Translations under genes and position numbers: made by a program | Notes under the pieces: model-generated | Told to the model about the DNA's origin: nothing | Database searches by the model: none | Seen by the model: the letters and a program-made list of their open reading frames with translations, nothing else | NCBI GenBank assembly: GCA_965652025.1 | Contig: CBFGTM010000016.1 | Coordinates: 1 to 58,588 of the forward strand | Origin: CAVVWJ01 sp965652025 | GTDB taxonomy: Bacteria > Gemmatimonadota > Gemmatimonadetes > Gemmatimonadales > GWC2-71-9 | DNA length: 58,588 nucleotides | Direction: 5' to 3' | Part shown: positions 57,896 to 58,588 of the stretch, in pieces | Numbering within the stretch: position 1 is the stretch's first letter | Layout: every line of letters begins with the position of its first letter

Positions 57896-58360
57896 TCATG
57901 GGCCCCGCTCCGCCGTGGTCACGGCCGCGGCCAGATCGCTCAGCAGCCGATCGGCACGTCCCTGGCCGAGCTCTTTGGTGACGTGCGCCTGGGCTCGCTG
58001 CCAGAGAGGTAAGGCCTCCTTCAGACGCGCCTCGGCGGCCGAGGTTATCCTCAACTCCCGCACTCGCGCGTCCTCACCCGACTCGATTCGGACCAGCCCC
58101 TCCCGCTCCAGCAGCTCCACATTTCGCTTCAGGGTAGTCCGGTCCATGACCGCCTTCTCCGCCAGATCGGTGATACTGATGGGTCCCATGCCGCGGATCA
58201 GCATCAGCAACGAGAACTGGGTTGCCCTGAGACCCGACGGCCGGAGAGCCTCGTCATACATCTGGGTAACTGCCCGCGCCGCCTTGCGGAGGTTGAAGCA
58301 GGTGCATTGCAAGACCGCTGCCTGAATGTCCGCGGCACGTTTCTCGGGCGACTGTCTCAT
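57896..58360 (-). CDS. MarR-family transcriptional regulator
   Basis: The 154-residue protein has a winged-helix DNA-binding domain (about 45-115: FSLLMLIRGMGPISITDLAEKAVMDRTTLKRNVELLEREGLV). The N-terminal motif CTCFNLRKAARAVTQMYDEAL, with two Cys, defines a MarR subgroup and may sense oxidants or electrophiles. It is upstream of the hydrolase/membrane-protein unit and has an operator-like palindrome in its own promoter and another before the hydrolase gene, so autorepression and control of both units is likely. Confidence 0.92.
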   Translation of the reverse strand: MRQSPEKRAADIQAAVLQCTCFNLRKAARAVTQMYDEALRPSGLRATQFSLLMLIRGMGPISITDLAEKAVMDRTTLKRNVELLEREGLVRIESGEDARVRELRITSAAEARLKEALPLWQRAQAHVTKELGQGRADRLLSDLAAAVTTAERGP

Positions 58361-58365
58361 AAAAG

Positions 58366-58377
58366 GAGTATATACAC
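58366..58377. promoter_or_regulatory. Probable MarR operator 2
   Basis: GAGTATATACAC matches operator 1 at 11 of 12 bases and sits 5 bp upstream of the MarR start codon. Confidence 0.7.
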
Positions 58378-58484
58378 ATATTCTGGCTGGTCAAGACCCA
58401 GTCGCCTGGCCTCGACCAAGGTCCACTGGCGCGCCTGGGACCGCGGGCTCAGTCTCGGCCTAGGTTCTCGGAGATGTGTCGCCA

Positions 58485-58588
58485 ATGCCGTCATCCCGCG
58501 CTCCCAGTGGTCGCCGGCTCGCAGTCGCCCTCGTCGTCATTGCCCTTCTCGGTGCGGGCGTCTGGATGGCCCTCACGGTGGGCAACCC
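58485..58588 (+). CDS. N-terminus of a membrane-anchored or exported protein (cut by the window end)
   Basis: ATG at 58485 opens a frame to the window end: a short basic start (PSSRAPSGRR), then a hydrophobic helix (LAVALVVIALLGAGVWMAL). This looks like a signal anchor. Only 34 codons are visible, so no family can be assigned. No strong Shine-Dalgarno is seen. Confidence 0.45.
   Translation, partial: MPSSRAPSGRRLAVALVVIALLGAGVWMALTVGN

Noticed and set aside
1..58588. CRISPR array, insertion sequence, prophage, rRNA or tRNA gene
   Set aside because: No regularly spaced direct repeats with unique spacers, transposase, integrase, phage structural gene, rRNA segment or tRNA cloverleaf was seen.

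Overview
The window is one 58.6 kb stretch of high-GC (roughly two-thirds G+C) chromosome from a Gram-negative-type bacterium. Lipoprotein signal peptides, outer-membrane beta-barrels, a cyclic beta-1,2-glucan synthase, a lipid-A-type glycosylation operon and several Tat-exported enzymes all point to two membranes. The mix of families (cupredoxin and CHRD lipoproteins, DUF5916, DUF4142, UPF0182, ECF42-type sigma factor, Ser/Thr kinase sensors) and the style of short dispersed repeats suggest a member of the Gemmatimonadota or a near relative. That placement is inference: no rRNA or tRNA gene is present to anchor it.

Layout. 1-7107: edge of a DUF3309 gene, a secreted subtilisin, a UPF0182 membrane protein, and a receptor Ser/Thr kinase next to a cupredoxin. 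7222-11506: an outer-membrane barrel, a MoaD/threonine-synthase-like pair behind a leader that looks like a transcription attenuator, and a secreted alpha/beta hydrolase. 11678-20338: one giant gene for an NdvB-type cyclic glucan synthase. 20314-24742: CocE/MBL hydrolase pair, a small secreted protein, a PEP-mutase-family enzyme and an ABM-like protein. 24988-27432: a three-gene lipid glycosylation operon (GT2, LAB_N, GT39). 27604-31721: a cupredoxin-rich locus with a CHRD lipoprotein, an AraC regulator and a beta-barrel/cupredoxin fusion. 31786-35853: a four-gene operon from aldo/keto reductase to bifunctional aldolase/dehydrogenase. 35991-39810: YHS protein, Tat-exported aminotransferase and a triple-DUF4142 protein. 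40129-44084: a run from Tat-exported DUF1460 and aldo/keto reductase through DUF6064 to AlkB and a 5'-3' exonuclease. 44142-46810: DGPF (YCII) protein, EamA transporter and ECF42-like sigma factor. 46788-50649: NTF2-like protein, alkylation-repair pair (2OG-Fe oxygenase and Ogt/Ada-C), DUF4136 lipoprotein, barrel and sulfite-oxidase-like enzyme. 50768-58588: DUF5916 outer-membrane protein, zinc-metalloprotease lipoprotein, CPA1 antiporter, and a MarR-controlled hydrolase/membrane-protein operon; a partial gene ends the window.

The most notable signals are (i) a dispersed palindromic repeat (GGATTGCTTCGG...CTCGCAATGAC) in six copies, two of them translated as the N-termini of a threonine-synthase-like enzyme and a GT39 transferase; (ii) a promoter, short ORF and intrinsic terminator in the leader of the threonine-synthase-like gene; (iii) a barrel/cupredoxin fusion inside a cupredoxin cluster; (iv) three head-to-tail 19-bp units before the antiporter; (v) a MarR operator pair; and (vi) repeated use of GTGA stop/start overlaps. 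No CRISPR array, insertion sequence, phage gene or stable RNA gene was seen.
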